This document shows, piece by piece, positions 26,462-34,600 of a stretch of DNA of 64,000 bases; the first letter of the stretch is position 1, and the number at the start of each line of letters is the position of its first letter. Source of the stretch: an uncultured bacterium (lineage in GTDB: Bacteria; Patescibacteriota; Saccharimonadia; Saccharimonadales; Saccharimonadaceae). The notes beneath the pieces are model-generated. The model saw nothing but the letters and a program-made list of their open reading frames with translations, searched no databases and was not told where the DNA came from. The stretch lies in assembly GCA_903821365.1 (NCBI GenBank), contig CAIJKY010000009.1:26037-90036 (forward strand). The letters are read 5' to 3'. The translations under genes were made by a program, and so were the position numbers.

Positions 26462-26532
26462 GTCTTTGTAAAGCAGTCTATAGTTATTGTATAGTAGGTT
26501 TTGGAACATCCAACCGACAGAAGTGGTGAAGT

Positions 26533-27195
26533 ATGAAGCCTGAAGGTGCCGCAATGCTCAGATTCATTGGCCAGTTGTTGGCGACGGGAGTGAGCATACC
26601 CTCGTCGTTCGACATCAGCTACACGGCAGGATCTCTGAACCCGGTTGAGGCTGGCAAGATCTTGACCGAGGCGTTCAATGAGCACGCAAAGGGTTTGCGT
26701 TATCTGACGACGCTTGGTCCGGAGTTTGCCAGCAGTGACCATGCTTACAGAGGGGAGCTCTGTTTCGTGGTCTCAATGAGGCCGCTCAGGCGTCGATTGG
26801 CCGCCGTGCCGAGGCATGGAACGCTGTATATGCTCAAGTTCGGCTTCTCGTCTAAGCTTGTAGCCTGCAAGCCTGCTACGCGCGCGGAGGTCAAGGCGTT
26901 CCTGCTCAAGCAGGAAATAGAAGCACGCGTGAGCAACTGCAGACGACGATCTGGTGTGGCTGTGGTCGCGGAGCGAGACGCGACTATTCAGTGGGCAGAA
27001 TGGCTGCTCGAAGTCTGCCCTAACCGCGAATTGGTAGAAGTGCTTCAAGCGGTACCCAGCGACAGCACCTTCGAGCCGACGCGCACGACCACCACCATCG
27101 TCACTCTCAAGGAGGATGCCGGGCGAAGCGGCTACAAGCTCCCTGGTCGCAACAGCAAGCGCTACAAGAAGTGGCGTGCCAAGCAAGAAGCGTAG
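26533..27195 (+). CDS. GC-rich orphan gene, unknown function (island 1)
   Basis: The 220-residue product matches no family I recognise. It is basic at the end (GRNSKRYKKWRAKQEA) and Arg-rich around residue 90, with no membrane segment or signal. G and C dominate third codon positions; 27121-27180 is 38/60 G+C, against around 24/60 in typical neighbours, suggesting transfer or a selfish element. A TATAGT-like box precedes it by about 40 bases, and only a weak GGTGA lies before the ATG. It separates alaS from pilM-ruvX-mltG. A hairpin at 27242-27282 follows its stop by 47 bases. Confidence 0.55.
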   Translation: MKPEGAAMLRFIGQLLATGVSIPSSFDISYTAGSLNPVEAGKILTEAFNEHAKGLRYLTTLGPEFASSDHAYRGELCFVVSMRPLRRRLAAVPRHGTLYMLKFGFSSKLVACKPATRAEVKAFLLKQEIEARVSNCRRRSGVAVVAERDATIQWAEWLLEVCPNRELVEVLQAVPSDSTFEPTRTTTTIVTLKEDAGRSGYKLPGRNSKRYKKWRAKQEA

Positions 27196-27241
27196 CTTGC
27201 CCTGGCGCTCTGCGGATGTCCCACGGCCCTGCGGCCGCAGT

Positions 27242-27282
27242 ATCTTCACGCACCCACCAATCGTGGTGCATCCGCTGAAGAT
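27242..27282 (+). terminator. Two-part hairpin after the island 1 gene
   Basis: ATCTTCA (27242-27248) pairs with TGAAGAT (27276-27282), and inside it GCACC (27250-27254) pairs with GGTGC (27265-27269). A 12-base palindrome CTGCGGCCGCAG lies just before. No T-run follows, so it may protect the 3' end rather than terminate. Confidence 0.45.
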
Positions 27283-27356
27283 TCTCTGCAGCCAGCAGGG
27301 CGTCTTCATGCCAATTTACTTTGTATGCATAACCTCTATGATGTATACTATTTCAG

Positions 27357-28634
27357 ATGATTCTCGACAAAATTAAAAAAGCTATCCCGAAGCGCAACTC
27401 TAAAGAAAACGATGATGCAACATTGGTCGCTTTAGATATTGGTACCGAATATGTGAAGGCGCTGGTCGCCACTATTGATGGTGACGATATCACCATTGTT
27501 GGTACTGGCCGTCAACACCAAGAGCTGAGCGATATGCATGGTGGCGCGATTGCTGACATTGGTGCTGTGGTGCAAAACTGTGAGCGCGCGCTGGCTGAAG
27601 CTGAAGAGCAAGCTGGCTTCCAGGCGAAGAAAGTGGTTATTGGCATTGCCGGCGAGCTCGTCAAGGGCCTCACTAATACGATTAAGTACAAACGACCACA
27701 GCCAGATCGTGCACTCGACATGCGCGAAATGGAATTTATTATCGAAAAGGTGCAAGAACGCGCCCAAACCAAAGCCCAAAAGCAAATTGCCTGGGAAACT
27801 GGCAACGCTGACGTCGAAGTAAAATTAGTTAACTCAGCGATTGTTAGCATCCACATTGATGGCTACAAAGTGAGTAACCCAATTGGTTTTCAAGGTCGTG
27901 ATATGTCGATTCAGATTTACACTGCTTTTGCGCCCATGGTACATATTGGCGCACTAGAGCGTACCGCTAGCGAGCTTGATCTTGAGCTGCTTGCCGTTGC
28001 GGCCGAGCCGTTCGCGGTTAGCCGGAGCGTGCTAGGTGTCGATGCAAGCACTTCATTTACTGCAATTTTAGCGGATATTGGTGGCGGCACAACTGACATC
28101 GCAGTTGTTAATGATGGTGGCGTCGAAGGCACGAAAATGTTTGGCATCGGTGGCCGCAGCTTTACGCGCACTATAGCCAGTGACCTTGACCTCAGTTTTG
28201 AAGACGCAGAAAAACTGAAACTCGCTGTTGATGATCCAAGCCTTAAGCCTGCTGCGAAACAGAAAATCGAAGCCTCATTAGGTAAAACACTTGAAGTGTG
28301 GCTGAGTGGTGTTGAGCTGGCACTAGGTGAATTTGATGCAATCGACCATTTACCAAATCGCATCTTGCTTTGTGGTGGTGGTTCGAGCCTCGTAAAGCTT
28401 ACCGAAGCTCTTGAGCAACAAGATTGGTACAAAGAATTACCATTTACTCGTCGCCCAACGGTACAACACATTGAGCCCGACCAAGTAGCAGGCATTGTTG
28501 ATCAAACCGGCAAAGTTACGGACCATACGTATATAACAGCTATGGGACTACTCCGTGTCGGCTATGATACGATGATAGGGACACGTCCTTCAGAAGGCAT
28601 AAAAGAAACGTTTAATCGTATCCTGAGCGTATAG
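27357..28634 (+). CDS. pilM: Type IV pilus assembly actin-like ATPase PilM
   Basis: This 425-residue protein has the FtsA/PilM actin-like fold: VALDIGTEYVKALVA (phosphate-1), VVIGIAGELVKG, ILADIGGGTTDIAVV (phosphate-2), MFGIGGRSFT and ILLCGGGSSL (adenosine). PilM binds ATP and couples the cytoplasmic tail of PilN to the pilus motor. TATACT (27344-27349) ends seven bases before the ATG. Only the baseplate-J-like gene follows; pilB, pilC, pilT and pilN are not in the window. FtsA itself is a related alternative, but no ftsZ is adjacent. Confidence 0.8.
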   Translation: MILDKIKKAIPKRNSKENDDATLVALDIGTEYVKALVATIDGDDITIVGTGRQHQELSDMHGGAIADIGAVVQNCERALAEAEEQAGFQAKKVVIGIAGELVKGLTNTIKYKRPQPDRALDMREMEFIIEKVQERAQTKAQKQIAWETGNADVEVKLVNSAIVSIHIDGYKVSNPIGFQGRDMSIQIYTAFAPMVHIGALERTASELDLELLAVAAEPFAVSRSVLGVDASTSFTAILADIGGGTTDIAVVNDGGVEGTKMFGIGGRSFTRTIASDLDLSFEDAEKLKLAVDDPSLKPAAKQKIEASLGKTLEVWLSGVELALGEFDAIDHLPNRILLCGGGSSLVKLTEALEQQDWYKELPFTRRPTVQHIEPDQVAGIVDQTGKVTDHTYITAMGLLRVGYDTMIGTRPSEGIKETFNRILSV

Positions 28635-28641
28635 ACAGCAC

Positions 28642-30291
28642 ATGGCAAAGACAGTAATATACATCGACACAGAAGATGACATCACGTCAATAATTGGCAA
28701 AGTCAAAGCTGCTGATAGTGATATTGTCGCACTTGTACCGCCAAAGCGAACTGGCATGCTACAAAGTGCGGTTAATTTGAAGTTACTCAAACGAGCGGCG
28801 ACCTTATCAAAGAAACACGTTGTGCTCATTTCTTCCGATCCTTCGCTCCGCTCGCTTGCTGGTGGTGTTCTTATTCCTACGGCTAAGAATCTCCAAAGCC
28901 CACCTGAGATCGTCTCGACTGGCGCACCACTTGATGACCAAGAAGAGATCGTGAATGGTGGCGATATGCCCGTTGGTGACATTCAGAACGCCATGGGTGA
29001 TGCAGCCGTTACTCCTCCACTGGCCGCACCATCTAATAGCGCTGTTGATGAAGCCCCAATTGTTGCACCAACGCGCAAAGAAGCTGCGAAAGCCAAGAAA
29101 GACGCTAAAGCCCTTGCCGTACCAGACTTTATGAAGTTTCGTAAACGAATCTTTATTATCGGTGGGCTAGTGGTTGTCCTCGGCATCTTCTTGTATTGGG
29201 CATTCGCGATTGCGCCGACCGCCAAAATAGCAATTACTGCTAAGACTGAATTGGCTAACATTGATCAAAACATCACGCTTAATCCAAGCGCAACGACTGA
29301 TGCAAGTAAAAACATATTAAAATCAGACAGTCAAGAACTTAAAAAAACTGCTTCAGTAGACTTTGACGCCACGGGCAAAAAAGATGTCGGCGATAAAGCG
29401 AGTGGCCAGGTGACATTCAAAAACTGTGAGACGCCAACTGCACAGACAATTGACGCAGGCACACCAGTAAGTGTTAACGGCCTCAATTACACGACCCAAG
29501 CTGCGGTAACCGTTCCTGGTGGCTCGGGCAGCTTTGTGACTGGTTGTACAAGTGCTGGTGCTTCGGCAGCGGTTGGTATTACAGCCTCGGATATTGGCGA
29601 AAACTACAACCTCGCGAGCGGGACGGCGCTAAACGTCAGTGGTCACACTGGCCAGCTTACTGCTACAACCTCGACAGCAGTAACCGGCGGTACGAAACGG
29701 ACTATTACGGTTGTGTCGCAGGCTGATGTCGATAAGGCAAAACAGCAGATTAAAAATTCAGACGACAATGCCGCTCGCGCAGAACTATCGAAGCAGTTTG
29801 ATAAAGGCATGACTGTCATCAAAGAGAGCTTTGCCAATCAAACCAGTGACCCAAGCGTTACGCCAGCGGTTGATGCCGAAGCCACTAAGGGTAAGCTCAC
29901 CGTCGAGACGACATACACCGCGCTGGGCGTAATGAACACCGACCTTGATGCCGTTCTCAACAATGCCATAACCGCTGCAATGACCGAAAAAAGCAAACAA
30001 AGCATTTATGACAATGGGCGTAAAGAATTTAAAGTTGCTAACTATCAAGCACTTGATGGCGGCCGTGCCTCATTCAGGCTCACGACCACTGGCTATATTG
30101 GCTCAAAAATCGATCAACAAGCGCTGAAAGAGCAGATGGCAGGAAAGCGTTATGGCGAGATTGAATCGATTGTCAAACAAGTGCCGAACGTTCAAAAAGT
30201 TGATATTACCTTTGCACCTTTCTGGGTTACCATGGCACCTAGCCCCGACAAAACTACTATAACTCTCGATGTCGTCAAGAATGATCAGTAG
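28642..30291 (+). CDS. Membrane protein of the baseplate-J-like family common in Patescibacteria
   Basis: The protein has 549 residues. The N-terminal ~100 form a Rossmann-like cytoplasmic domain (DDITSIIGKVKAADSDIVAL, then NLKLLKRAATLSKKHVVLIS). A Pro/Ala linker follows, then a single membrane helix at about 172-192 and a large extracellular region with repeats like those annotated as baseplate J/gp47-like (e.g. GDKASGQVTFKN, TQAAVTVPGGSGSF). It starts seven bases after pilM, so a role with the pilus machinery at the membrane is an inference. It may act as a partner of PilM in place of PilN/PilO. Confidence 0.65.
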   Translation: MAKTVIYIDTEDDITSIIGKVKAADSDIVALVPPKRTGMLQSAVNLKLLKRAATLSKKHVVLISSDPSLRSLAGGVLIPTAKNLQSPPEIVSTGAPLDDQEEIVNGGDMPVGDIQNAMGDAAVTPPLAAPSNSAVDEAPIVAPTRKEAAKAKKDAKALAVPDFMKFRKRIFIIGGLVVVLGIFLYWAFAIAPTAKIAITAKTELANIDQNITLNPSATTDASKNILKSDSQELKKTASVDFDATGKKDVGDKASGQVTFKNCETPTAQTIDAGTPVSVNGLNYTTQAAVTVPGGSGSFVTGCTSAGASAAVGITASDIGENYNLASGTALNVSGHTGQLTATTSTAVTGGTKRTITVVSQADVDKAKQQIKNSDDNAARAELSKQFDKGMTVIKESFANQTSDPSVTPAVDAEATKGKLTVETTYTALGVMNTDLDAVLNNAITAAMTEKSKQSIYDNGRKEFKVANYQALDGGRASFRLTTTGYIGSKIDQQALKEQMAGKRYGEIESIVKQVPNVQKVDITFAPFWVTMAPSPDKTTITLDVVKNDQ

Positions 30292-30703
30292 GGTTGGCGA
30301 TATCGTATTACTTGCTTTCGACGTTGGTGAACGACGCATCGGCGTGGCACGGGCTGTTGTTCCGCCCCGTATTGCCGAAGGGCTTATCACTTTAACGAAC
30401 GATGCTTCGCTGCCACAAGCTCTTACTGCGCTGTATGCTCGTACTCAGCCCGAAACGGTCGTGGTTGGTAGGCCACGTAATCAAGCAGGTGAAATGACGG
30501 CGCAAACTCGTGCCGTTGAGCGATGGGTCAACCAGTTTTTAGTACCTCTTAAAGTGCCAATTGTCTGGCAAGACGAAAGTTTGACATCCGTCCAGGCCGA
30601 GCAGTACCTTGGTGTTGGTCATCGAGCTTTCACGAAAGCCGATGTCGATAAAAAGGCAGCCGAACTAATATTAAGTGATTATTTAGAGACTTTAACCGTA
30701 TGA
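30281..30703 (+). CDS. ruvX: Putative pre-16S rRNA nuclease / Holliday junction resolvase-like YqgF
   Basis: The 140-residue RNase H-fold protein has LLAFDVGERRIGVA (first catalytic Asp), VVVGRPRN, QDESLTSVQAE (Glu) and KKAAELILSDYL. YqgF matures the 5' end of 16S rRNA. An in-frame ATG at 30269 would add four residues; both lie inside the end of the previous gene and neither has a Shine-Dalgarno, so coupling is expected. mltG overlaps its stop by four bases. The alaS-yqgF-mltG order is also seen in Firmicutes. Confidence 0.92.
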   Translation: MISRVGDIVLLAFDVGERRIGVARAVVPPRIAEGLITLTNDASLPQALTALYARTQPETVVVGRPRNQAGEMTAQTRAVERWVNQFLVPLKVPIVWQDESLTSVQAEQYLGVGHRAFTKADVDKKAAELILSDYLETLTV

Positions 30704-31776
30704 ACCACAAGCACGGGGGGCTCCAAGAGCCGCACTATTCTTTGAATGAACATATGAAGACGCCACGGCAGCGACGACGATGGCCTTGGATTGTGGGCGG
30801 TATTGCCGCATTAGTCATTATCGCTAGCGGTGCAACGTTTGTGCTTTATCAGCGAAATCTTGAGCCAGTTGCAGCGCAGTCAACGACAAAACTGTTCACC
30901 GTTAAGGCTGGAGATTCAGCGACCGCGATTGCCAGCAATTTACAGCAGCAAGGGTTAATTCGTGATTCACTGAGCTTTCGGGTTGCTCTACGACTGAGCG
31001 GCAAAACGGCAAGTATCAAGGCGGGAAGCTACCGATTATCGCCAGCTGATAGTGCTTCGGCAATTATCGCAAAATTAGAATCAGGTCAGGTGGATTTAGT
31101 GCAGTTACAGATTTCCCCAGGGACAACGCTCGACGCAATCAAAAAGCAGTTTGTGAGCGCAGGATATCGCCAAGACGCTGTCGATGCCGCTTTTAAGAAG
31201 AACTACACCCACCCGCTACTCGCGGACAAACCAGCCGAAGCGACGCTTGAAGGGTATATTTTCCCAGACACTTACCGTTTTGATCCTGACAGTGGCCCAG
31301 AGGCGGCGTTGACGCAAATTTTTGATACATTTTATAAGAAGCTCAATGACGCAAACTTATTAACAGCCGCCAAAGCTGAGAATCTCAATAGTTACCAATT
31401 GGTAACACTCGGCTCGATTATCGAGAAAGAGGTTAGCAACAGCGCCGATCAAGCACATGTTGCTCAGGTGTTCCTGAAGCGCTTAAGCACTGGTATGCCG
31501 CTTGGGTCAGATGTTACATTTATGTACGCAGCGAAACTGCTCGGAGTAACGCCAACACCTAACCTGCAATCGCCCTATAACACTAGGATTGTGACAGGCT
31601 TGCCACCGGGTCCAATTGCGAATATGCGGCTTCAGGCGCTTCAGGCAGTTGCCGAGCCGACAAAAACTGACGATCTATATTTTGTCGCCGGAGACGATGG
31701 GGCAACCTATTTTGCCAAAACATTGCCCGAACATGAGGCAAATGTTGCCGCACATTGTAAAATTGGCTGCCAATAG
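30700..31776 (+). CDS. mltG: Endolytic murein transglycosylase MltG
   Basis: The protein has 358 residues: a basic cytoplasmic N-terminus, a membrane helix (about 30-50), a LysM-like segment (FTVKAGDSATAIASNLQQQG) and the YceG catalytic domain with EGYIFPDTYRF, LGSIIEKEVSN (catalytic Glu at about 242) and PYNTRIVTGLPPGPIAN. MltG cuts nascent glycan strands at the membrane and sets their length. It overlaps ruvX by four bases and is the last gene of the pilM operon. Confidence 0.95.
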   Translation: MNHKHGGLQEPHYSLNEHMKTPRQRRRWPWIVGGIAALVIIASGATFVLYQRNLEPVAAQSTTKLFTVKAGDSATAIASNLQQQGLIRDSLSFRVALRLSGKTASIKAGSYRLSPADSASAIIAKLESGQVDLVQLQISPGTTLDAIKKQFVSAGYRQDAVDAAFKKNYTHPLLADKPAEATLEGYIFPDTYRFDPDSGPEAALTQIFDTFYKKLNDANLLTAAKAENLNSYQLVTLGSIIEKEVSNSADQAHVAQVFLKRLSTGMPLGSDVTFMYAAKLLGVTPTPNLQSPYNTRIVTGLPPGPIANMRLQALQAVAEPTKTDDLYFVAGDDGATYFAKTLPEHEANVAAHCKIGCQ

Positions 31777-32115
31777 ACTATTTGTTCGATGAGCCACCCC
31801 TGTTGGCAATATATTCTATACTAGAAAACATATTGACATATTTGTAAATGTTTAGTATTATTATTTCATAACGTTTGCGCAACTTATTTTTTAAGAAGTT
31901 CGTAGATGTTACTCCAAGACCAGTCCATAAGGGTGATCTACAGTAATTTAAATAAACATTAATTAATCTTCATTATTAGCAATTTAGCAATAATCGTAGG
32001 TCGATTCACCCTTTATCTGTGTGTTTACGTGTCCATACGTAGCATGCGAAGCTGTGCCTGGAGCAGCTCTGTGGTAACACAGTAGCACGGAGATTATATT
32101 AGTATCATTACAAAA
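31777..32115 (+). promoter_or_regulatory. Long structured leader of the LysM-CHAP gene (candidate cis-regulatory RNA)
   Basis: No ORF lies here. TTGACA (31833-31838) and TATTAT (31856-31861) are separated by 17 bases, so a leader of about 248 bases is made. AAGGGTGATCTAC (31929-31941) can pair upstream (GTAGAT, 31902-31907) or downstream (GTAG at 31996 plus TCACCCTT at 32006-32013), but not both. Near the start codon, CTGTG-GTAA-CACAG (32069-32082) forms a tetraloop hairpin. A GGAGA (32089-32093) lies 22 bases from the GTG. Confidence 0.5.
31833..31861 (+). promoter_or_regulatory. Near-consensus promoter (TTGACA-17-TATTAT)
   Basis: Both boxes and the 17-base spacing fit a housekeeping sigma factor. 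The same box pair with identical spacing occurs at 35987-36015. Confidence 0.75.
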
Positions 32116-33219
32116 GTGAAGCATTTAACTTCACGAAATCAAGGTAACAAGGCGCTTTCTATTTCGAAGCGTTCTAAACGTCGCGATACGATCACCGCTG
32201 CAGTTTCATATGTATCGATCGCACTCCTTATTGTCAGTATTCTCTCGATTAATTACAAAGGCTCCGGTGACTCAAACGGAGTATTTGGCGTTGCAAACGC
32301 CCAAGCGGCTGCTCAAGAAGAAGGCTCAGTTGACCAAGTCTCAGCTGCAAGCCTCGCTGCAAGTATTGCTCAAACGACTGACATCAGTGTTGAGGCAAAC
32401 GTTGCTAACCTAAGCACTAGTTTGAATGCCCGAACTGAACTCGCTCAGTCTAATGAAGCATTTGCTTCAAAGCCACAAATGGTAGCAACAACTGAGAAAA
32501 ATGGTGTTAAAAGCTATAAAGTAAAGCAAGGCGACACCGTCCCTTCAGTTGCGCAAACGCACAAAATCTCTGCTGATACGCTTCGTTGGGCGAATAACTT
32601 AACAGGCGACAACCTAGAGATTGATAAAGATCTTGTTATCCCAACTATTGATGGTGTCGTATATACCGTCAAGAACGGTGATACTGTTGATGCGCTTGCT
32701 TCAAAGTACAATGCCAGCAAAGATCGTATCGTTAGCTTTAACGATGCTGAATTAAGTGGGCTTCGTCCTGGCCAGCAGATCGTTATTCCTGGTGGTGTTG
32801 TTCCAGTTAACGAACGTCCTGGTTATGTTGCTCCACGAAGTACCTACTACTCGACAAGCACATCTGCTACAAGCAGCTACGCAACTAACTTTACGCCTGT
32901 TTATGGTGACAATGGCTATGTACCAGGGTACTGTACGTACTATGTCGCTTCGCGCATCTCTGTACCACGTAACTGGGGTAATGCAGTCACATGGGCATAC
33001 TATGCTAAAGCAAGCGGTTGGACAGTGAGTTCAGAGCCACGAGTTGGTGCAATCGCACAGCGCGGTGGTGGTCTTGGTCACGTTGCCATTGTTGAAGCCG
33101 TTTCGGCTGATGGCTCACAGATCAAGTACTCTGATATGAATGGTCTTGCCGGTTTTAACCGAGTTGCAAGTAGCGACTGGGTATCGGCATCTGAGTATCC
33201 AAACTATATCTATCGTTAG
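32116..33219 (+). CDS. Secreted peptidoglycan hydrolase with two LysM domains and a CHAP domain
   Basis: The 367-residue protein has a basic N-terminus and a signal or anchor helix (about 28-46). LysM repeats lie at about 134-176 (YKVKQGDTVPSVA) and 183-225 (YTVKNGDTVDALA) and bind glycan strands. A Tyr/Ser/Thr linker leads to a CHAP domain (about 265-367) with C273 in GYCTYYVASR and H322 in LGHVAIVE as catalytic pair. CHAP enzymes are amidases or endopeptidases. The start is a GTG; ATT at 32098 is better placed behind GGAGA but would be a rare start. Its long leader suggests regulated expression. A terminator follows at 33243. Confidence 0.9.
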   Translation: MKHLTSRNQGNKALSISKRSKRRDTITAAVSYVSIALLIVSILSINYKGSGDSNGVFGVANAQAAAQEEGSVDQVSAASLAASIAQTTDISVEANVANLSTSLNARTELAQSNEAFASKPQMVATTEKNGVKSYKVKQGDTVPSVAQTHKISADTLRWANNLTGDNLEIDKDLVIPTIDGVVYTVKNGDTVDALASKYNASKDRIVSFNDAELSGLRPGQQIVIPGGVVPVNERPGYVAPRSTYYSTSTSATSSYATNFTPVYGDNGYVPGYCTYYVASRISVPRNWGNAVTWAYYAKASGWTVSSEPRVGAIAQRGGGLGHVAIVEAVSADGSQIKYSDMNGLAGFNRVASSDWVSASEYPNYIYR

Positions 33220-33242
33220 ACAACGAGATAAGATATTTGACA

Positions 33243-33275
33243 AAAACGCCAGGGACTGTTCGTCTCTGGCGTTTT
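33243..33275 (+). terminator. Intrinsic terminator after the LysM-CHAP gene
   Basis: CGCCAGGGAC (33247-33256) pairs with GTCTCTGGCG (33262-33271) through one G-U pair, flanked by AAAA and TTTT. The loop is five bases. The obg -10 box begins five bases downstream. Confidence 0.85.
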
Positions 33276-33293
33276 GCTGTATACTAGAAAAAT

Positions 33294-34598
33294 ATGAGTT
33301 TCGTTGATAGCGCAAAAATTACAGTCAAAGCAGGTAACGGTGGCAACGGTGTTGTTAGTTTTCGACATGAAATCTATGTTGATAAAGGCGGCCCTGATGG
33401 TGGAGATGGTGGTCGCGGTGGCGATATCATATTTGTCGCTAGCCGAAACGTCAACACGCTTGATGATTTTCGGTACAAACAAGAAATCAAAGCTGTTGAT
33501 GGTGGTGCTGGCACAAAACGGCGTCGACATGGGCGTGGCGGCATAGATACGATCGTTAAAGTGCCTGTTGGAACGCTCGTGATTAACGAAGACACACTCG
33601 AGCAAGTGATCGACCTGGCGGCTGATGGCGATGAGTTTGTCGTAGCACATGGCGGCAAAGGCGGTTTTGGCAATGCTCATTTTGTTTCCTCAACTCGGCA
33701 GGTGCCTCGTGTTGCTGAGCTTGGTGAAGAAGGTGAACTGTTTAATTTAAAGTTAGAGCTTAAGCTGCTAGCTGACGTAGGGTTGGTTGGGCTACCAAAC
33801 GCTGGTAAATCGACGTTCTTAAGCGTCGTTAGCCATGCACGTCCTGAAATCGCTAATTACCCATTTACCACGCTCATTCCACACTTAGGAGTGGCAACTG
33901 TCGACGGGACATCACTGTTGGTTGCAGACATTCCGGGCTTGATTGAGGGCGCGAGCGAAGGCAAGGGCTTGGGTGACCAGTTTCTTCGCCACGTTGAGCG
34001 CACGGCAGTACTCCTGCATTTGATTGACGCGTATACGAACGATGTCGCTGAGGCATATACGACCATCTGCAAGGAACTAGCAGCATACGATGCCTCTCTT
34101 GCAACCCGCCCGCAAGTTGTAGCGCTGACAAAAATCGAAGGACTCGATGATGATATCGTAACGATGCAGATGGAAGCAATCCGCGCAGTTGCTGGTAAAG
34201 ACATTGAGTTACATGCAATTTCATCGACAACAGGGATCGGCGTGACGGAGGTTTTGCGTAGTCTTAAAACACATGTCGCCGAAGTACGCCAAGCTGCCGC
34301 TGAGCGTCAGGCTGAGATTGATGATTCATTGCCAGTTATTACACTCGATGCTCGCGAACAGGAAGCTGCTTGGCATGTTGAAAAAGACGGCAATGACTTT
34401 GTTGTAACAGGCGATAAGATTGAGCGCTTTGCGGCGCGAACAGATTTTGCCAACGTACATGGGGTGATTCGCCTGCGCGATATCCTGCAAAAAATGGGTA
34501 TTACGTATGAGCTTGATCGTATGAATGCTAGCGCGACATCACAAATCTATATTGGTGCAGCGCGGCGGTATCATCTTCAATTTGAGGAAACGCTCTAA
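33294..34598 (+). CDS. obg: GTPase Obg/CgtA
   Basis: The 434-residue protein has the glycine-rich Obg domain (VKAGNGGNGVVSFRHE, then GGDGGRGGD), a G domain with GLPNAGKSTFLS (G1), FTTLIPHLG (G2), VADIPGLIEGAS (G3) and ALTKIEG (G4), and a C-terminal OCT-like domain of about 90 residues. Obg acts in 50S ribosome maturation and stress control. TATACT (33280-33285) ends eight bases before the ATG. The photolyase gene starts two bases after its stop. Confidence 0.96.
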   Translation: MSFVDSAKITVKAGNGGNGVVSFRHEIYVDKGGPDGGDGGRGGDIIFVASRNVNTLDDFRYKQEIKAVDGGAGTKRRRHGRGGIDTIVKVPVGTLVINEDTLEQVIDLAADGDEFVVAHGGKGGFGNAHFVSSTRQVPRVAELGEEGELFNLKLELKLLADVGLVGLPNAGKSTFLSVVSHARPEIANYPFTTLIPHLGVATVDGTSLLVADIPGLIEGASEGKGLGDQFLRHVERTAVLLHLIDAYTNDVAEAYTTICKELAAYDASLATRPQVVALTKIEGLDDDIVTMQMEAIRAVAGKDIELHAISSTTGIGVTEVLRSLKTHVAEVRQAAAERQAEIDDSLPVITLDAREQEAAWHVEKDGNDFVVTGDKIERFAARTDFANVHGVIRLRDILQKMGITYELDRMNASATSQIYIGAARRYHLQFEETL

Positions 34599-34600
34599 TT

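Noticed and set aside
28642..30291. Contractile injection system or phage tail suggested by the baseplate-J-like similarity
   Set aside because: The protein has a membrane helix, is linked to pilM, and no sheath, tube or spike genes are present.
31972..31994. Short TTAGCAA duplication as a CRISPR-like repeat
   Set aside because: Two seven-base copies without spacers or cas genes; no CRISPR array is visible anywhere in the window.
31868..32115. Known c-di-AMP (ydaO) riboswitch upstream of the LysM-CHAP gene
   Set aside because: The gene type fits, but the conserved ydaO blocks are not recognisable by eye; only a general structured leader is claimed.
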